This document shows, in pieces, positions 8,396 through 19,961 of a DNA stretch of 64,000 nt (position 1 is the stretch's first letter; each line of letters starts with the position of its first letter). The notes beneath the pieces were generated by a model. It made no database searches. It had not been told where the DNA came from and saw only the letters and a list, made by a program, of their open reading frames with translations. A program made the position numbers and the translations under genes. The stretch is taken from positions 930,001 through 994,000 of the forward strand of contig NZ_CP032570.1 in assembly GCF_003626915.1 (NCBI RefSeq), given 5' to 3'. Origin of the DNA: Tsuneonella amylolytica (GTDB taxonomy: Bacteria; Pseudomonadota; Alphaproteobacteria; Sphingomonadales; Sphingomonadaceae).

Positions 8396-10015
8396 CTAGC
8401 TCCCGCCCTGCTCGCTCCGGGTGGGCCGACCCCCGGGCACGTCGGGCTCGCTCCACGCGAGCACCGGTTTTCTCGCCGCGAGCGTTTCGTCGAGGCGGCG
8501 GCGCGGCGCGAAGTGCGGCGCGGTCTTCAGGCTTTCGTCGCCCGCCCTGGCGCGTTCGGCGAGGCTTCGCAGCGCGGCGATGAACTGGTCGAGGCCCGCC
8601 TTGCTCTCGGTCTCGGTCGGTTCGACCAGCATCGCGCCGTGGACGACAAGCGGGAAATACATCGTCATCGGGTGGAAGCCCTCGTCGATCATTCCCTTGG
8701 CAAGATCGAGCGTAGAGAGCCCACCGCCGAAGTTTTTATCCGAGAACAGCGCCTCATGCATGCACGGTCCGCTGCCGCCGAACGGCGCGTCCAGCAGGTC
8801 CTCGCAAGCGCGCAGCACGTAGTTCGCGTTGAGGACGGCGTCGCCCGATACCTGCCGCAATCCGTCGGCGCCGTGGCTGAGGATGTAGGCGAGCGCGCGG
8901 GTGAACATGCCCATCTGCCCATGGAAGGCGGTCATCCTGCCGAAACTCTGCATCTTGCCGCCGAGATGTTCCTGCGAAAACGCCTCGGCCTGCTCTTCCT
9001 CGATCAGGTGGACCACGCCGTCCTTCGTTCGCGCGGTGTAGGGCAGCGGACCGAACGGGCTCAGCGCCTCGCTCAGAACCACCGGCCCCGAACCCGGCCC
9101 GCCGCCGCCGTGCGGGGTGGAAAAGGTCTTGTGCAGGTTGATGTGCATCGCGTCGACGCCGAGATCGCCCGGGCGCACGCGGCCGACGATCGCGTTGAAG
9201 TTCGCCCCGTCGCAATAGACGTACCCGCCCGCCGCGTGGACCGCGTCGGAGATTTCCTTGAGGTCGCGTTCGAACAGGCCGCATGTGTTGGGGTTGGTGA
9301 TCATCACCCCGGCGACGTCGGGCCCCAGCCGCGCCTTCAGCGCGGCGACGTCGACGCGGCCGTCGGCGTTGGCGGGAATGTCCTCCACCCGGTAGCCGGC
9401 AAAGGCGGCGGTGGCCGGATTGGTGCCGTGCGCGCTTTCAGGCACGAGCATCACCTCGCGCGCATCGCCCTTCGCTTCGAGCGCGGCGCGGATGCACAGG
9501 ACGCCGCACAGTTCGCCGTGGGCACCGGCCTTGGGCGTCATCGCGACGCCGTGCATTCCGGTCAGCTCGATCAGCCAGTGCGCGAGTTCGTTGATGACTT
9601 CGAGCGCGCCCTGCACGGTGTCGACCGGCTGCAGCGGGTGCACGTCGACGAAACCGGGCATCCGTGCGACCTTCTCGTTGAGGCGCGGGTTGTGCTTCAT
9701 CGTGCACGAGCCCAGCGGGAAGAGCCCGAGGTCGATCGCGTAGTTCTGCCGGCTGAGGCGGGTGTAGTGGCGCACCGTCTCGGGTTCGCTGAGGCCGGGG
9801 AGGCCGAACGCCTCCGTCCGGGCGAGGCCGCCCAGGCGGTTCGCACCCTCGCGGGGCTCGGGCAGGTCGACGCCGCACCTCTCGCCGCTGCCGATCTCGA
9901 AGATCAGCGGTTCTTCCAGCATCAGCGCGCGGTTGCCGGTGACGGTCGGGCTGTCCCCGCCGGGGGCGGCAGCGTTCATCGCGGGCTTCCAGCCGCTCGT
10001 GTTGGGCGCGTTCAT
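8396..10015 (-). CDS. gcvPB: Glycine dehydrogenase (decarboxylating), P-protein subunit 2
   Basis: C-terminal half of the two-subunit PLP-dependent P protein. It decarboxylates glycine and passes the aminomethyl group to lipoylated GcvH. In this 539-residue subunit the PLP-binding lysine is Lys296 in [14 protein letters not shown], followed by the glycine-rich loop [12 protein letters not shown]-contact segments [13 protein letters not shown] and [10 protein letters not shown] are also present. The start codon overlaps the gcvPA stop by 4 bp (ATGA), as expected for translational coupling of obligate partners. A 30-residue N-terminal extension precedes the conserved region; an alternative start at Met13 is possible. 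Expression should follow the glycine riboswitch upstream of gcvT. Confidence 0.97.
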   Translation of the reverse strand: MNAPNTSGWKPAMNAAAPGGDSPTVTGNRALMLEEPLIFEIGSGERCGVDLPEPREGANRLGGLARTEAFGLPGLSEPETVRHYTRLSRQNYAIDLGLFPLGSCTMKHNPRLNEKVARMPGFVDVHPLQPVDTVQGALEVINELAHWLIELTGMHGVAMTPKAGAHGELCGVLCIRAALEAKGDAREVMLVPESAHGTNPATAAFAGYRVEDIPANADGRVDVAALKARLGPDVAGVMITNPNTCGLFERDLKEISDAVHAAGGYVYCDGANFNAIVGRVRPGDLGVDAMHINLHKTFSTPHGGGGPGSGPVVLSEALSPFGPLPYTARTKDGVVHLIEEEQAEAFSQEHLGGKMQSFGRMTAFHGQMGMFTRALAYILSHGADGLRQVSGDAVLNANYVLRACEDLLDAPFGGSGPCMHEALFSDKNFGGGLSTLDLAKGMIDEGFHPMTMYFPLVVHGAMLVEPTETESKAGLDQFIAALRSLAERARAGDESLKTAPHFAPRRRLDETLAARKPVLAWSEPDVPGGRPTRSEQGGS

Positions 10016-11373
10016 GCCAGCACCTCCTTCAGCGCGGAGCAGAGGGTGTCGATATCCTCCTCGCTCGTGGTTTCGGTAACGGCCACCAGCAGTCCGCCCG
10101 ACAGCGCGTCGGCGCCGGGATAGAGCCGGCCGAGCGAGACGCCCGCCAGCACCTTGTCCTTCGCCAGGTCGCGCACGACCGCGCGGGCATCGGTCGGCAG
10201 GATCACCGTGAATTCGTTGAAGAAGCTGTCGTTCAGCACCTTCACTCCGGGCAGTGCGGCCAGCTTGTCGGCGGCGATGCAGGCGAGGCGGTGGTTCTCC
10301 GCCGCCAGCGCCCGCAGCCCCTTTTCACCCAGAAGGGTGAGGTGGACCGTGAACGCAAGCGCACATAAGCCGCTATTGGTGCAGATGTTGCTGGTCGCCT
10401 TCTCGCGGCGAATGTGCTGCTCGCGGGTGGACAGCGTCAGCACGAACCCTCGCTTGCCTTCGGCGTCCACCGTCTCGCCGCACAGGCGGCCCGGCATCTG
10501 TCGCACGTGCCTGGGATCGCGCACCGCGAAGAGGCCGAGGTACGGCCCGCCGAACTGCAGGCCCACGCCCAGCGACTGCCCTTCGCCCACGACGATGTCC
10601 GCGCCCATCTCACCGGGCGACCTTACGGCGCCCAGGGCGACCGGCTCTGTATTCACCGCGATCAGAAGCGCGCCCTTGGCGTGCGCCGCCTCGGCGATCG
10701 GGGCGAGGTCATACACGTGGCCGAGGATGTCGGGGTACTGGACCACGACCGAACTGGTGTTCTCGTCGATCCGCGCGATGAGGCCGTCGATATCGGGCGC
10801 ACCCGATAACGACGGAAGGGCGCCGGCGATCTCGTCATCGGTGAACTTAGCCATCGTGCGGATGGTCTCGGCATAGTGCGGGTGCAGCGCGCCCGACAGG
10901 ACGACGCGCTTCTTCTTTGTCACCCGCCCCGCCATCGCCACCGCTTCCCAGCACGCGGTCGACCCGTCGTACATCGAGGCGTTCGCCACCGCGCAGCCGT
11001 AAAGCCGGGCGACCTGGCTCTGGAACTCGAACAGCATCTGCAGTGTGCCCTGCGCGATTTCCGGCTGGTAGGGCGTGTAGGCGGTCAGGAACTCGCCGCG
11101 CTGGATGATGTGATCGACCGACGCGGGCACGTGGTGGCGATAGGCCCCAGCGCCGCAGAAGAACGCCGCATCGGCCGCGGCGAGGTTCTTCATCGAAAGC
11201 GCGCGCATGTGCCGTTCGACCGCCATTTCGCTGGCGTGCGAAGGCAGGCCCCCGATCGGCTCGCGCAAATAAAGGTCGGCGGGCACGTCGGTGAAGAGCG
11301 CATCGACGTCGGGCGCGCCGATGACGGACAGCATCTCGCGGCGATCGGCATCGGTCAGGGGCAGGTAGCGCAT
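10012..11373 (-). CDS. gcvPA: Glycine dehydrogenase (decarboxylating), P-protein subunit 1
   Basis: N-terminal half of the split P protein, an aminotransferase-like fold that lacks the PLP lysine. The 453 residues include the family stretches [32 protein letters not shown] and [18 protein letters not shown]. The true start is taken as ATG 11373 ([12 protein letters not shown]), which has a GGAG ribosome site six bases upstream; a TTG 12 bases earlier lies before that site. It acts with GcvPB in the glycine cleavage system. The upstream junction to gcvH holds a 95-bp inverted-repeat element. Confidence 0.96.
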   Translation of the reverse strand: MRYLPLTDADRREMLSVIGAPDVDALFTDVPADLYLREPIGGLPSHASEMAVERHMRALSMKNLAAADAAFFCGAGAYRHHVPASVDHIIQRGEFLTAYTPYQPEIAQGTLQMLFEFQSQVARLYGCAVANASMYDGSTACWEAVAMAGRVTKKKRVVLSGALHPHYAETIRTMAKFTDDEIAGALPSLSGAPDIDGLIARIDENTSSVVVQYPDILGHVYDLAPIAEAAHAKGALLIAVNTEPVALGAVRSPGEMGADIVVGEGQSLGVGLQFGGPYLGLFAVRDPRHVRQMPGRLCGETVDAEGKRGFVLTLSTREQHIRREKATSNICTNSGLCALAFTVHLTLLGEKGLRALAAENHRLACIAADKLAALPGVKVLNDSFFNEFTVILPTDARAVVRDLAKDKVLAGVSLGRLYPGADALSGGLLVAVTETTSEEDIDTLCSALKEVLA

Positions 11374-11387
11374 TATCATCTCCAAAG

Positions 11388-11482
11388 CCCCTCCCCTTCA
11401 GGGGAGGGGTTGGGGTGGGGCATGTGGGCAAGCGGCGGCATGACAGCCCCCACCCCCCGGCCCCTCCCCTGAAGGGGAGGGG
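11388..11482. repeat. REP-like intergenic inverted repeat between gcvH and gcvPA
   Basis: Two 22-bp arms, at 11388-11409 and 11461-11482, are exact reverse complements. Each arm is itself a near-perfect hairpin of the form CCCCTCCCC / GGGGAGGGG with a TTCA or TGAA centre. Inside the arms lie GGGGTGGGG and CCCCACCCCCC stretches, so the whole 95-bp block folds on itself. The arrangement resembles REP/BIME elements. It sits inside the operon transcript, where it could shape mRNA stability or partial termination. Only this copy was noticed in the window. Confidence 0.8.
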
Positions 11483-11485
11483 AGC

Positions 11486-11857
11486 CTAGAGGCTGTCGCA
11501 GAAGGCCTTGTACTGTTCCTTGTCCATCAGTCCTTCCAGTTCGTTCGGCTGGCTGATGGTCAGCTTGAAGAACCAGCCCTCGCTCTCGGGCGCGGAGTTG
11601 ACCAGCGCGGGATCGTCTTCCAGCGCCGGATTGCCCTCGGTGACAATGCCGGTGACAGGCGAATAGACGTCGCTTGCCGCCTTCACGCTCTCGACCACCG
11701 CGGCCTCGTTGCCCTTGGCGACGCTCGTCCCTTCGGCCGGCACTTCGACGAACACGATGTCGCCGAGCTGTTCCTGGGCATACGACGTGATGCCGACCGT
11801 GGCCGACTGGCCGTCGACTTCGATCCATTCATGGTCTTCGGTGAAGTAACGCGTCAT
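11486..11857 (-). CDS. gcvH: Glycine cleavage system H protein
   Basis: Small lipoyl carrier that shuttles the aminomethyl intermediate between the P, T and L proteins. The 123-residue product is a normal length. It starts [16 protein letters not shown] and carries the lipoylation site Lys59 in [13 protein letters not shown]. The C-terminal part ([13 protein letters not shown]) is also typical. Its ATG overlaps the gcvT stop by 4 bp. No lipoyl-attachment gene (lipA, lipB) is nearby. Confidence 0.97.
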   Translation of the reverse strand: MTRYFTEDHEWIEVDGQSATVGITSYAQEQLGDIVFVEVPAEGTSVAKGNEAAVVESVKAASDVYSPVTGIVTEGNPALEDDPALVNSAPESEGWFFKLTISQPNELEGLMDKEQYKAFCDSL

Positions 11858-12996
11858 TTCGCAGCTCCTTTTCGGAAATAGCGGTGCGGGACGAACGGCA
11901 TCGTCACCACCCTTGCGGGCAGACGCTTGCCGCGGACCTCGAGTTCAAGTGCGGTGCCTTCGGATGCGTGGGCGGCATCGACATAGGCCATGGCGATGGG
12001 ATGGCCGAGCGTGGGCGCGAAGCCGCCGCTGGTGACGGTGCCGACTTCGCTGTCGCCGGAGAACACCTTCGCGCCCTCCCGCGCAGCCATACGACCTTCG
12101 AGTACGAGACCGACGCGCTTCGTGGGCGCACCGTCGGCCAGCAGACCGAGGATGCGGTTCGCGCCCGGGAAACCGCCTTCCGCCCGCCGCTTCTTGCTGA
12201 TGGCGAAGGCGAGGTCCGCGCTGACCGGATCGGTATCGGACGAAAGGTCGTGACCATACAACGGCAGGCCGGCCTCGAGCCGGAGGCTATCGCGTGCGCC
12301 GAGACCGACGGGCTTGACCTCGAGTTCGGCGCACAGCCTTCCGGCGAGCTGGTCGGCCTGGTCGGCGGCGACCGAAATCTCGAAGCCGTCCTCGCCGGTG
12401 TAGCCCGACCGCGAGACCATCAGGTCGAGCTCGCCGAACTGCCAGTTCCGGGCTTCCATGAACCCGAAATCCTCGGTGATGCCGCGCATCGTGCGCTCCA
12501 GCGCGCTTGCCGCTTCGGGGCCCTGAAGAGCCAGCAGCGCGCGCTCGTCGAGATGGGTCAGGGTTATTTCGTCGGGCAGGTGTTCGCGCAAGTGGGCGAT
12601 GTCGTCCCACTTGGTCGCGCCGTTGACGACGACGTAGTATTTCGGCGTTCCGCCGTCTGGGGTGACGTTCGTCACCATCAGGTCGTCGAGCACCCCGCCG
12701 TTCGCGTCCAGCAGCAGCGAATAGCGGACCTTGCCTGGCTTCAGCGCCGAGATGTCGCCGGGCAGCAGCGCCTCGAGCGCTTCGGCCGCCCCTTCGCCCT
12801 CGACGATGAGCTGGCCCATGTGGCTGACGTCGAACAGGCCGGCGTGATTGCGGGTCCACTCGTGCTCGGCCAGGATGCCCTCATACTGGATCGGCATCTC
12901 GTATCCTGCGAACGGCACCATCCGCGCGCCCTTCGCGCGGTGCCAGTGGTCCATCGGCAGCTTTTCGAGTTCGACGGTCTCTTCGCTCTCGCTCAC
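11854..12996 (-). CDS. gcvT: Glycine cleavage system aminomethyltransferase (T protein)
   Basis: Transfers the one-carbon unit from aminomethyl-GcvH to tetrahydrofolate, giving 5,10-methylene-THF and ammonia. The 380-residue product shows the T-protein signatures [38 protein letters not shown] and [17 protein letters not shown], and ends VPHRYFRKG. The start is GTG 12996 ([12 protein letters not shown]) with a GGGGAAG ribosome site just upstream. An open frame runs further upstream to 13287 but passes through the riboswitch and is not protein-like. This is the first gene of the operon gcvT-gcvH-gcvPA-gcvPB; the P genes and H protein follow with 4-bp overlaps except at the repeat-containing gcvH-gcvPA junction. 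Confidence 0.96.
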   Translation of the reverse strand: MSESEETVELEKLPMDHWHRAKGARMVPFAGYEMPIQYEGILAEHEWTRNHAGLFDVSHMGQLIVEGEGAAEALEALLPGDISALKPGKVRYSLLLDANGGVLDDLMVTNVTPDGGTPKYYVVVNGATKWDDIAHLREHLPDEITLTHLDERALLALQGPEAASALERTMRGITEDFGFMEARNWQFGELDLMVSRSGYTGEDGFEISVAADQADQLAGRLCAELEVKPVGLGARDSLRLEAGLPLYGHDLSSDTDPVSADLAFAISKKRRAEGGFPGANRILGLLADGAPTKRVGLVLEGRMAAREGAKVFSGDSEVGTVTSGGFAPTLGHPIAMAYVDAAHASEGTALELEVRGKRLPARVVTMPFVPHRYFRKGAAK

Positions 12997-13048
12997 GCAC
13001 ACTTCCCCGACAGCGCGGCCGATGCCCGGCGGGACACCTGAAAGACCG

Positions 13049-13234
13049 CTACCCCCTCTGTCGGGAAACCTGAGAGTTTGGCCGTGCCCGAAAGCAGGCT
13101 TACACCGTCGGTGGCCGCCCCTGACGGAGCGACGCTTTCCAGAGTATCGCACGGCCCGCCACGGTCCATTTGCCTGAGAGTTTCCGGGGCGGTTGCTCCT
13201 TCGGCGGCTTTTCGCGAGGAAAGGCTCTCTCCCA
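13049..13234 (-). ncRNA. Tandem glycine riboswitch upstream of gcvT
   Basis: On the minus strand the leader reads as two consecutive glycine aptamers. The first opens GGGAGAGAGCC (13234-13224) and contains CGCCGAAGGAGCAACC and AAACTCTCAGGCAAA. A short linker follows, then the second aptamer from about 13145, with CTCTGGAAAGCG, CACCGACGGTGTAAGCC and a second AAACTCTCAGG, closing near CAGAGGGGG. These are the conserved glycine-riboswitch blocks. About 50 bases separate the second aptamer from the gcvT GTG start and would carry the expression platform. In known cases glycine binding turns gcv expression on. Confidence 0.93.
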
Positions 13235-13316
13235 TGGCGGACGTCGGGATTCGCATCCCGGCGACGCCGATGCTCTGCGCGAGGCAAAGGATTCGGTCAA
13301 TCGCCGATCGACGCAA

Positions 13317-14228
13317 TCACCGCCAATTGAGCCAGACGAGATACGTCGCCGACAGCACGATCCACGCGCCGTCCGCGGTCTTCAGACGCCGCGCCCCGAG
13401 CCACGTGGCGATCGGCCGCGCGAGGAAGCCGCCCAACGCTGCGCCGGGACCCGCCAGCAGCACGACCTCCCATTGCACCGTCCCGTTCCCGACATGCCAG
13501 ACCATGCCGGATAGCACGCTGGCCGACGAGACGACGCAGGCCACCCCGGTCGACAGCAGGACGGGGTAGTGCCGCATGAAGAGATATAGAGCCACAAGTT
13601 CGCCGATCCCGACCGACAGCAACGCTGTGATAGCTCCGCCCGGAACCGCGAGCAGCGCCAGAACCGCAAGGTCGACCGGGGCAAGCGCGGTCCGCTCGTG
13701 CGCGGTGCGGTTCACGGTCCATGTGGTCGCGATCAACGCAAGGCCGAGCGGGATGGAGAACGCCTTGTAGACCAGTAGAATCGTACGATTGTCCACCGGC
13801 CCGATGCGCTGGACGATCAGCATCACGGGAAGCGAGATCGCGAGCACCGTCGCGGCGGCAAGAGCGTAGTCGCGCGGGCGCACGGCGCTGTGCAGGGCAT
13901 CGGGCGGCGATGGCTGGTGGAGCAGCCGGTCGGTCCAGCGCAGCGCGCCCATGGTCATGCCGAAGCACTGGATGCCCATCGATGCCGCCGTCACCTGCAA
14001 GGGATCGAGCGCCATCACGCCCGCTTCGCGCAGGCCGTTGAACACCGGAACGAATACCACACCGCCGCCGGTTCCCGACGTATTGGCGATGATGGCCCCG
14101 ACAACTCCGACGCCCGGCAGGAATGCAAGCTGGCGCAGTAATCCCGTGTCGACCGGCACGAGGAACCAGAGCGCAATCCAGATGCCGGCAAGCGCTACAG
14201 CCCCTACCCGGACGATCCGCCCGGGCAC
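13317..14228 (-). CDS. TauE/SafE-family permease (sulfite/organosulfur exporter-like)
   Basis: About 303 residues with eight or so hydrophobic segments. The family hallmark near the N-terminus is present (VVGAIIANTSGTGGGVVFVPVF), with the internal repeat LALLAVPGGAITALLSVGIGELVALYLFM. TauE/SafE proteins move sulfite, sulfoacetate or other anions; the substrate here is unknown. The start is uncertain: GTG 14228 gives a short cytoplasmic leader, GTG 14261 would overlap the end of metH; neither has a clear ribosome site. It lies directly behind the methionine-cycle operon (8 bp or overlapping), so it may be its last gene and linked to sulfur metabolism. Confidence 0.82.
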   Translation of the reverse strand: MPGRIVRVGAVALAGIWIALWFLVPVDTGLLRQLAFLPGVGVVGAIIANTSGTGGGVVFVPVFNGLREAGVMALDPLQVTAASMGIQCFGMTMGALRWTDRLLHQPSPPDALHSAVRPRDYALAAATVLAISLPVMLIVQRIGPVDNRTILLVYKAFSIPLGLALIATTWTVNRTAHERTALAPVDLAVLALLAVPGGAITALLSVGIGELVALYLFMRHYPVLLSTGVACVVSSASVLSGMVWHVGNGTVQWEVVLLAGPGAALGGFLARPIATWLGARRLKTADGAWIVLSATYLVWLNWR

Positions 14229-14236
14229 ACGCAGCG

Positions 14237-16852
<2,616 letters not shown>

Positions 16853-16868
16853 GAAAAATTCCAGTTCG

Positions 16869-17915
16869 TCAGGCGGCGAGCGTGAAGGGCTCGAGACCGG
16901 CAAGGCGGGTGGCGACCGGCGGGGTCGGCAGGACGCGGGGGGCAACGCCGTTCACGCTGTCGGCGATCGCCTTGATATGCGCTGGCGTCGATCCGCAGCA
17001 TCCGCCCAGCACGTTGACCTGCCCCGCCTCCGCCCATTCGTGGACGAAGCCGGCGGTCTGGTCGGGCCGCTCGTCGTAGGCGCCCAGTTCGTTGGGCAGG
17101 CCTGCGTTGGGATAGACCATGATCGGGCAATCGGCGATTTCGGCCAGCGTCTTCACATGCGGGCGAAGCTGCGTGGCGCCGAACGAGCAGTTGAGCCCGA
17201 CCGTCAGCGGCTTCGCGTGGCGGACCGCGTGCCAGAACGCCTCGACCGTGTGCCCCGACAGGTTGCGGCCCGACAGGTCGGTCAGCGTCATCGACAGCAT
17301 CACCGGCACCTCGCGGCCCAGCGCCTTTTCGACTTCCCGGACGGCCATTATCCCGGCCTTCGCGTTCAGGGTATCGAAGATCGTCTCGACGAGGATGAAG
17401 TCCGCCCCGCCCTCGACCAGCGCCTCGGCCTGTTCGCGATAGACATCGACAAGCGTGTCCCAATCGATCTCGCGGTAACCCGGGTCCTCGACGTCGGGGG
17501 ACAGCGACAGGGTCTTGTTGGTCGGCCCGATCGCCCCGGCGACGAAACGTGGGCGGCCGTCACCGGCCTCGAACTCGTCAGCCAGTCGCCGCGCCATCCG
17601 CGCGCTTTCGACGTTGATCTCGCGCACGAGGCCTTCCGCACCGTAATCGGCCTGGCTGATCCGGTTGGCCGAGAAGGTATTGGTCTCGGCGATGTCCGCC
17701 CCGGCCTCGAAGTAGGCGCGGTGGATCGATTCCGGCACGTGCGGCGCGGTCAGCGCGAGGATGTCGTTGTTGCCTTTCTGGTCGTGGCCGAGGGCGAGCG
17801 AGCCGGCGTAATCCGCCTCGGATAGCTTCCAGTTCTGGATCTCGGTGCCGAACGCCCCGTCGGTAATCAGGATGCGTTTCGCGCATGCGGCGAGGAATTG
17901 CTCACGCTTGGTCAT
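16869..17915 (-). CDS. Homocysteine S-methyltransferase domain of split methionine synthase
   Basis: 348-residue zinc-dependent homocysteine methyltransferase corresponding to the N-terminal module of MetH. Family features: [13 protein letters not shown] near the start, [15 protein letters not shown], and the three zinc cysteines in [10 protein letters not shown] and [13 protein letters not shown]. It should pass methyl groups from methylcobalamin on the downstream MetH part to homocysteine. Its stop is 16 bp before the metH GTG, and its start overlaps the metF 3' end by 14 bp, so all are one transcript. Confidence 0.94.
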   Translation of the reverse strand: MTKREQFLAACAKRILITDGAFGTEIQNWKLSEADYAGSLALGHDQKGNNDILALTAPHVPESIHRAYFEAGADIAETNTFSANRISQADYGAEGLVREINVESARMARRLADEFEAGDGRPRFVAGAIGPTNKTLSLSPDVEDPGYREIDWDTLVDVYREQAEALVEGGADFILVETIFDTLNAKAGIMAVREVEKALGREVPVMLSMTLTDLSGRNLSGHTVEAFWHAVRHAKPLTVGLNCSFGATQLRPHVKTLAEIADCPIMVYPNAGLPNELGAYDERPDQTAGFVHEWAEAGQVNVLGGCCGSTPAHIKAIADSVNGVAPRVLPTPPVATRLAGLEPFTLAA

Positions 17916-18816
17916 GACGGGTGTCCTTGGGACGCATGCCGAGCAGGTGGCAGATCGCGTAGCTTAGCTCGGCCCGGTTGAGGGTGTAGAAATGGAAGTG
18001 CCGGACATCCCCGGCGTAAAGCTTGCGGCACAGCTCCGCGGCTACGGTAGCGGACACCAGCTGGCGCGCGGCGGGCCGGTCGTCGAGGCCTTGGAACAGC
18101 GTCTCCATCCAGTGCGGGATGGCCGTGCCGCACAGGCCGCTCATCTTCTGGACGCTGGCAAAGCTCATCACCGGCATGATGCCGGGCACGATCTCCGCAG
18201 CGATATTCGCCGCGGCCGCCTTGTCGCGGAAGCGGAAGAAGCATTCGGGATCGAAGAAGAACTGCGTGATCGCGCGGGTGGCCCCGGCGTCGATCTTGCG
18301 CTTCAGGTTGTCGAGATCGGCCGCTTCGTCGGCGCTGTCGGGATGTTTTTCCGGATAGGCGCCGACCGAGATCTCGAACGGGGCGATCCGCTTCAACCCG
18401 GCGACGAGCTCGGCGGCATTGGCGTACCCTTGCGGATGGGGGGCATAAGCCGCGCCCGGTTCCGCGACGTCGCCGCGCAGGGCCACGATGTGGCGCACGC
18501 CCGCGTCCCAGTAATCGCGGGCGATCGCATCGATTTCGTCGCGCGTGGCATCGACACAGGTGAGGTGTGCGGCCGCCGGGATGCCGGTCTCGCGCGCAAT
18601 GCGGGCCACGGCGGCGTGGGTCCGCTCGCGGGTCGACCCGCCCGCCCCGTATGTGACCGATACGAAATCGGGACCGAGCGGCGCGAGGGTCTGCACACTG
18701 TTCCACAGCGTTTCGGCCATCTTCTCGGTCTTGGGCGGGAAGAATTCGAAACTGACGCCGATGTCGCCGGGCAGCGAGGCGAAAAGCGGCTGGGCGTGGG
18801 CGATCGCTTCGTTCAT
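17902..18816 (-). CDS. metF: 5,10-methylenetetrahydrofolate reductase
   Basis: FAD-dependent reductase that makes 5-methyl-THF, the methyl donor for MetH. The 304-residue product is a typical length, with GVSFEFFPPKTEKM at the N-terminus, VSVTYGAGGSTRERT, HLTCVDATRDEID, and the C-terminal FHFYTLNRAELSYAI. It lies between the ArsR-methyltransferase regulator (4-bp overlap) and the homocysteine methyltransferase (14-bp overlap), forming a tight methionine-cycle operon. The upstream glycine-cleavage operon supplies the methylene-THF it uses. Confidence 0.96.
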   Translation of the reverse strand: MNEAIAHAQPLFASLPGDIGVSFEFFPPKTEKMAETLWNSVQTLAPLGPDFVSVTYGAGGSTRERTHAAVARIARETGIPAAAHLTCVDATRDEIDAIARDYWDAGVRHIVALRGDVAEPGAAYAPHPQGYANAAELVAGLKRIAPFEISVGAYPEKHPDSADEAADLDNLKRKIDAGATRAITQFFFDPECFFRFRDKAAAANIAAEIVPGIMPVMSFASVQKMSGLCGTAIPHWMETLFQGLDDRPAARQLVSATVAAELCRKLYAGDVRHFHFYTLNRAELSYAICHLLGMRPKDTRHDQA

Positions 18817-19820
18817 CGGACTGCCTCCTTGCGAGCGCGCGGCGCTTCGCTACGCGGCCCGATCCGCGCGACGCGGTCGTCGGCGCGCCGGCCCAGCCAC
18901 ACCATGACCGCCAGTTCCCCGCCCTCGACCATCGCGGTGTCCAGCGGATCGAACCCGTGACGCGCCAGCATCGTTGCGACCTGCGCATTGTCGAACCCCA
19001 ATCGGGCATGGGCGTGCGCGCGGCGCAGTTCCTCGCGGTCGTGCGCGGCGAGGTCGACGATGGCGATCCGCCCGCCGGGCCGGCACACCCGCGCGGCTTC
19101 CGCCAGCGCGAAGTCCGGTTCGCTGGCGTAATGCAGCACCTGGTGGAAGACGACCGTGTCGAACGCCTGGCTTGCAAACGGCAGGACCGCGAAGTCTCCC
19201 TGGACGAGTTCGACGCGCGAAGGATCGAGCGACTGGAGGCGCGCGCGGGCGAGCCGCAGCATCTCGGGACTCTTGTCGAGGCCGGTCACGTGGCCGGCCC
19301 CGGGTTCGAGCAGTTCCGCGATGCGGCCGGTTCCGGTCCCGATGTCGAGCACCGAACCCAACGGCTCCTTGCCGAGCGCGGCGACCAGGGCATCCTCCAC
19401 CGCGTCGGCCGGAGCGAGCAGCGCGCGCAGGCGGTCCCATTCGTTCGCATGGCGCGCGAAGTATTCGGCCGCGTTCGTTTCCCGCCCGGCGCGGATCGCG
19501 GCAAGGTGGCGGCGGTCGTCGGCGCAGGCCGAAGCGAACGCGGCGTCTTCGGTCTCGGCGGTTTCGAGCAGGTGCGCGACCGCCCGGGCGATGCCGGCTC
19601 CGCAGGCCGCAGACTGGCGCAGGAAGACCCAGCTTCCCTCGCGCCGCCGTTCCACGAGGCCCGCATCGGCAAGGATGGAAACGTGGCGCGACACGCGCGG
19701 CTGGCTTTGCCCCAGCACGTGCGCGAGTTCGCCCACCGCCAGCTCCATCGCGGCGAGCAACCGGACGATCCGCAAGCGGGTCGGATCGTCGAGGGCGCGG
19801 ATGGTGGTTGCAATGCTCAT
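18813..19820 (-). CDS. ArsR-family regulator fused to a SAM-dependent methyltransferase domain
   Basis: 335 residues. Residues about 1-90 form an ArsR/SmtB winged helix (LDDPTRLRIVRLLAAMELA, QSQPRVSRHVSILADAGLV). Residues about 140-290 form a class I methyltransferase fold with the SAM-binding loop VLDIGTGTGRIAELL, then GLDKSPEMLRLAR and a GDFAVLPF acidic loop. No CxC metal motif is visible in the HTH. Two-domain ArsR-methyltransferase proteins often sit with metF, metH or ahcY. SahR-type regulators of this kind are reported to sense S-adenosylhomocysteine, which would fit here, but that is inferred. It is the first gene of the operon, and its start coincides with the predicted transcription start (see the palindrome entry), which suggests autoregulation. 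Confidence 0.88.
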   Translation of the reverse strand: MSIATTIRALDDPTRLRIVRLLAAMELAVGELAHVLGQSQPRVSRHVSILADAGLVERRREGSWVFLRQSAACGAGIARAVAHLLETAETEDAAFASACADDRRHLAAIRAGRETNAAEYFARHANEWDRLRALLAPADAVEDALVAALGKEPLGSVLDIGTGTGRIAELLEPGAGHVTGLDKSPEMLRLARARLQSLDPSRVELVQGDFAVLPFASQAFDTVVFHQVLHYASEPDFALAEAARVCRPGGRIAIVDLAAHDREELRRAHAHARLGFDNAQVATMLARHGFDPLDTAMVEGGELAVMVWLGRRADDRVARIGPRSEAPRARKEAVR

Positions 19821-19826
19821 TGCGAG

Positions 19827-19857
19827 ATATAAAGATATCTTTATATGAGGATGTCAA
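19827..19857 (-). promoter_or_regulatory. Promoter with overlapping perfect palindromic operator of the methionine-cycle operon
   Basis: Bases 19827-19846 read ATATAAAGATATCTTTATAT, a perfect 20-bp palindrome. On the minus strand a consensus -35 TTGACA (19857-19852) is followed 18 bases later by TTTATA (19833-19828), so the -10 lies inside the palindrome. The expected transcription start falls at about 19821, next to the ATG at 19820, and no ribosome site is present in between: the mRNA is probably leaderless. The dyad geometry suits an ArsR-family dimer, most simply the regulator encoded just downstream. Function is inferred from position and symmetry. Confidence 0.75.
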
Positions 19858-19906
19858 GCTTCATCGTGCTTATCGGATAAAGCGACCGCCACCGCCTCAA
19901 CGCTCG

Positions 19907-19926
19907 CTATTGATAATCATTCGCAT
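19907..19926 (+). promoter_or_regulatory. Candidate Fur box
   Basis: CTATTGATAATCATTCGCAT contains TGATAATCATT, the core of the Fur consensus GATAATGATAATCATTATC. It lies 35 bases before the chosen GTG start of the PepSY gene and upstream of a TonB receptor, an ordinary setting for iron control. The divergent methionine operon start is about 90 bp away. Confidence 0.65.
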
Positions 19927-19961
19927 TGACGTACGCAGGCCCTTCTTCTAGTTCGCCCGGC

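Noticed and set aside
12997-13287. N-terminal extension of gcvT through the riboswitch
   Set aside because: The segment forms the conserved tandem glycine aptamers and its translation has no similarity to T proteins; a good ribosome site precedes GTG 12996.
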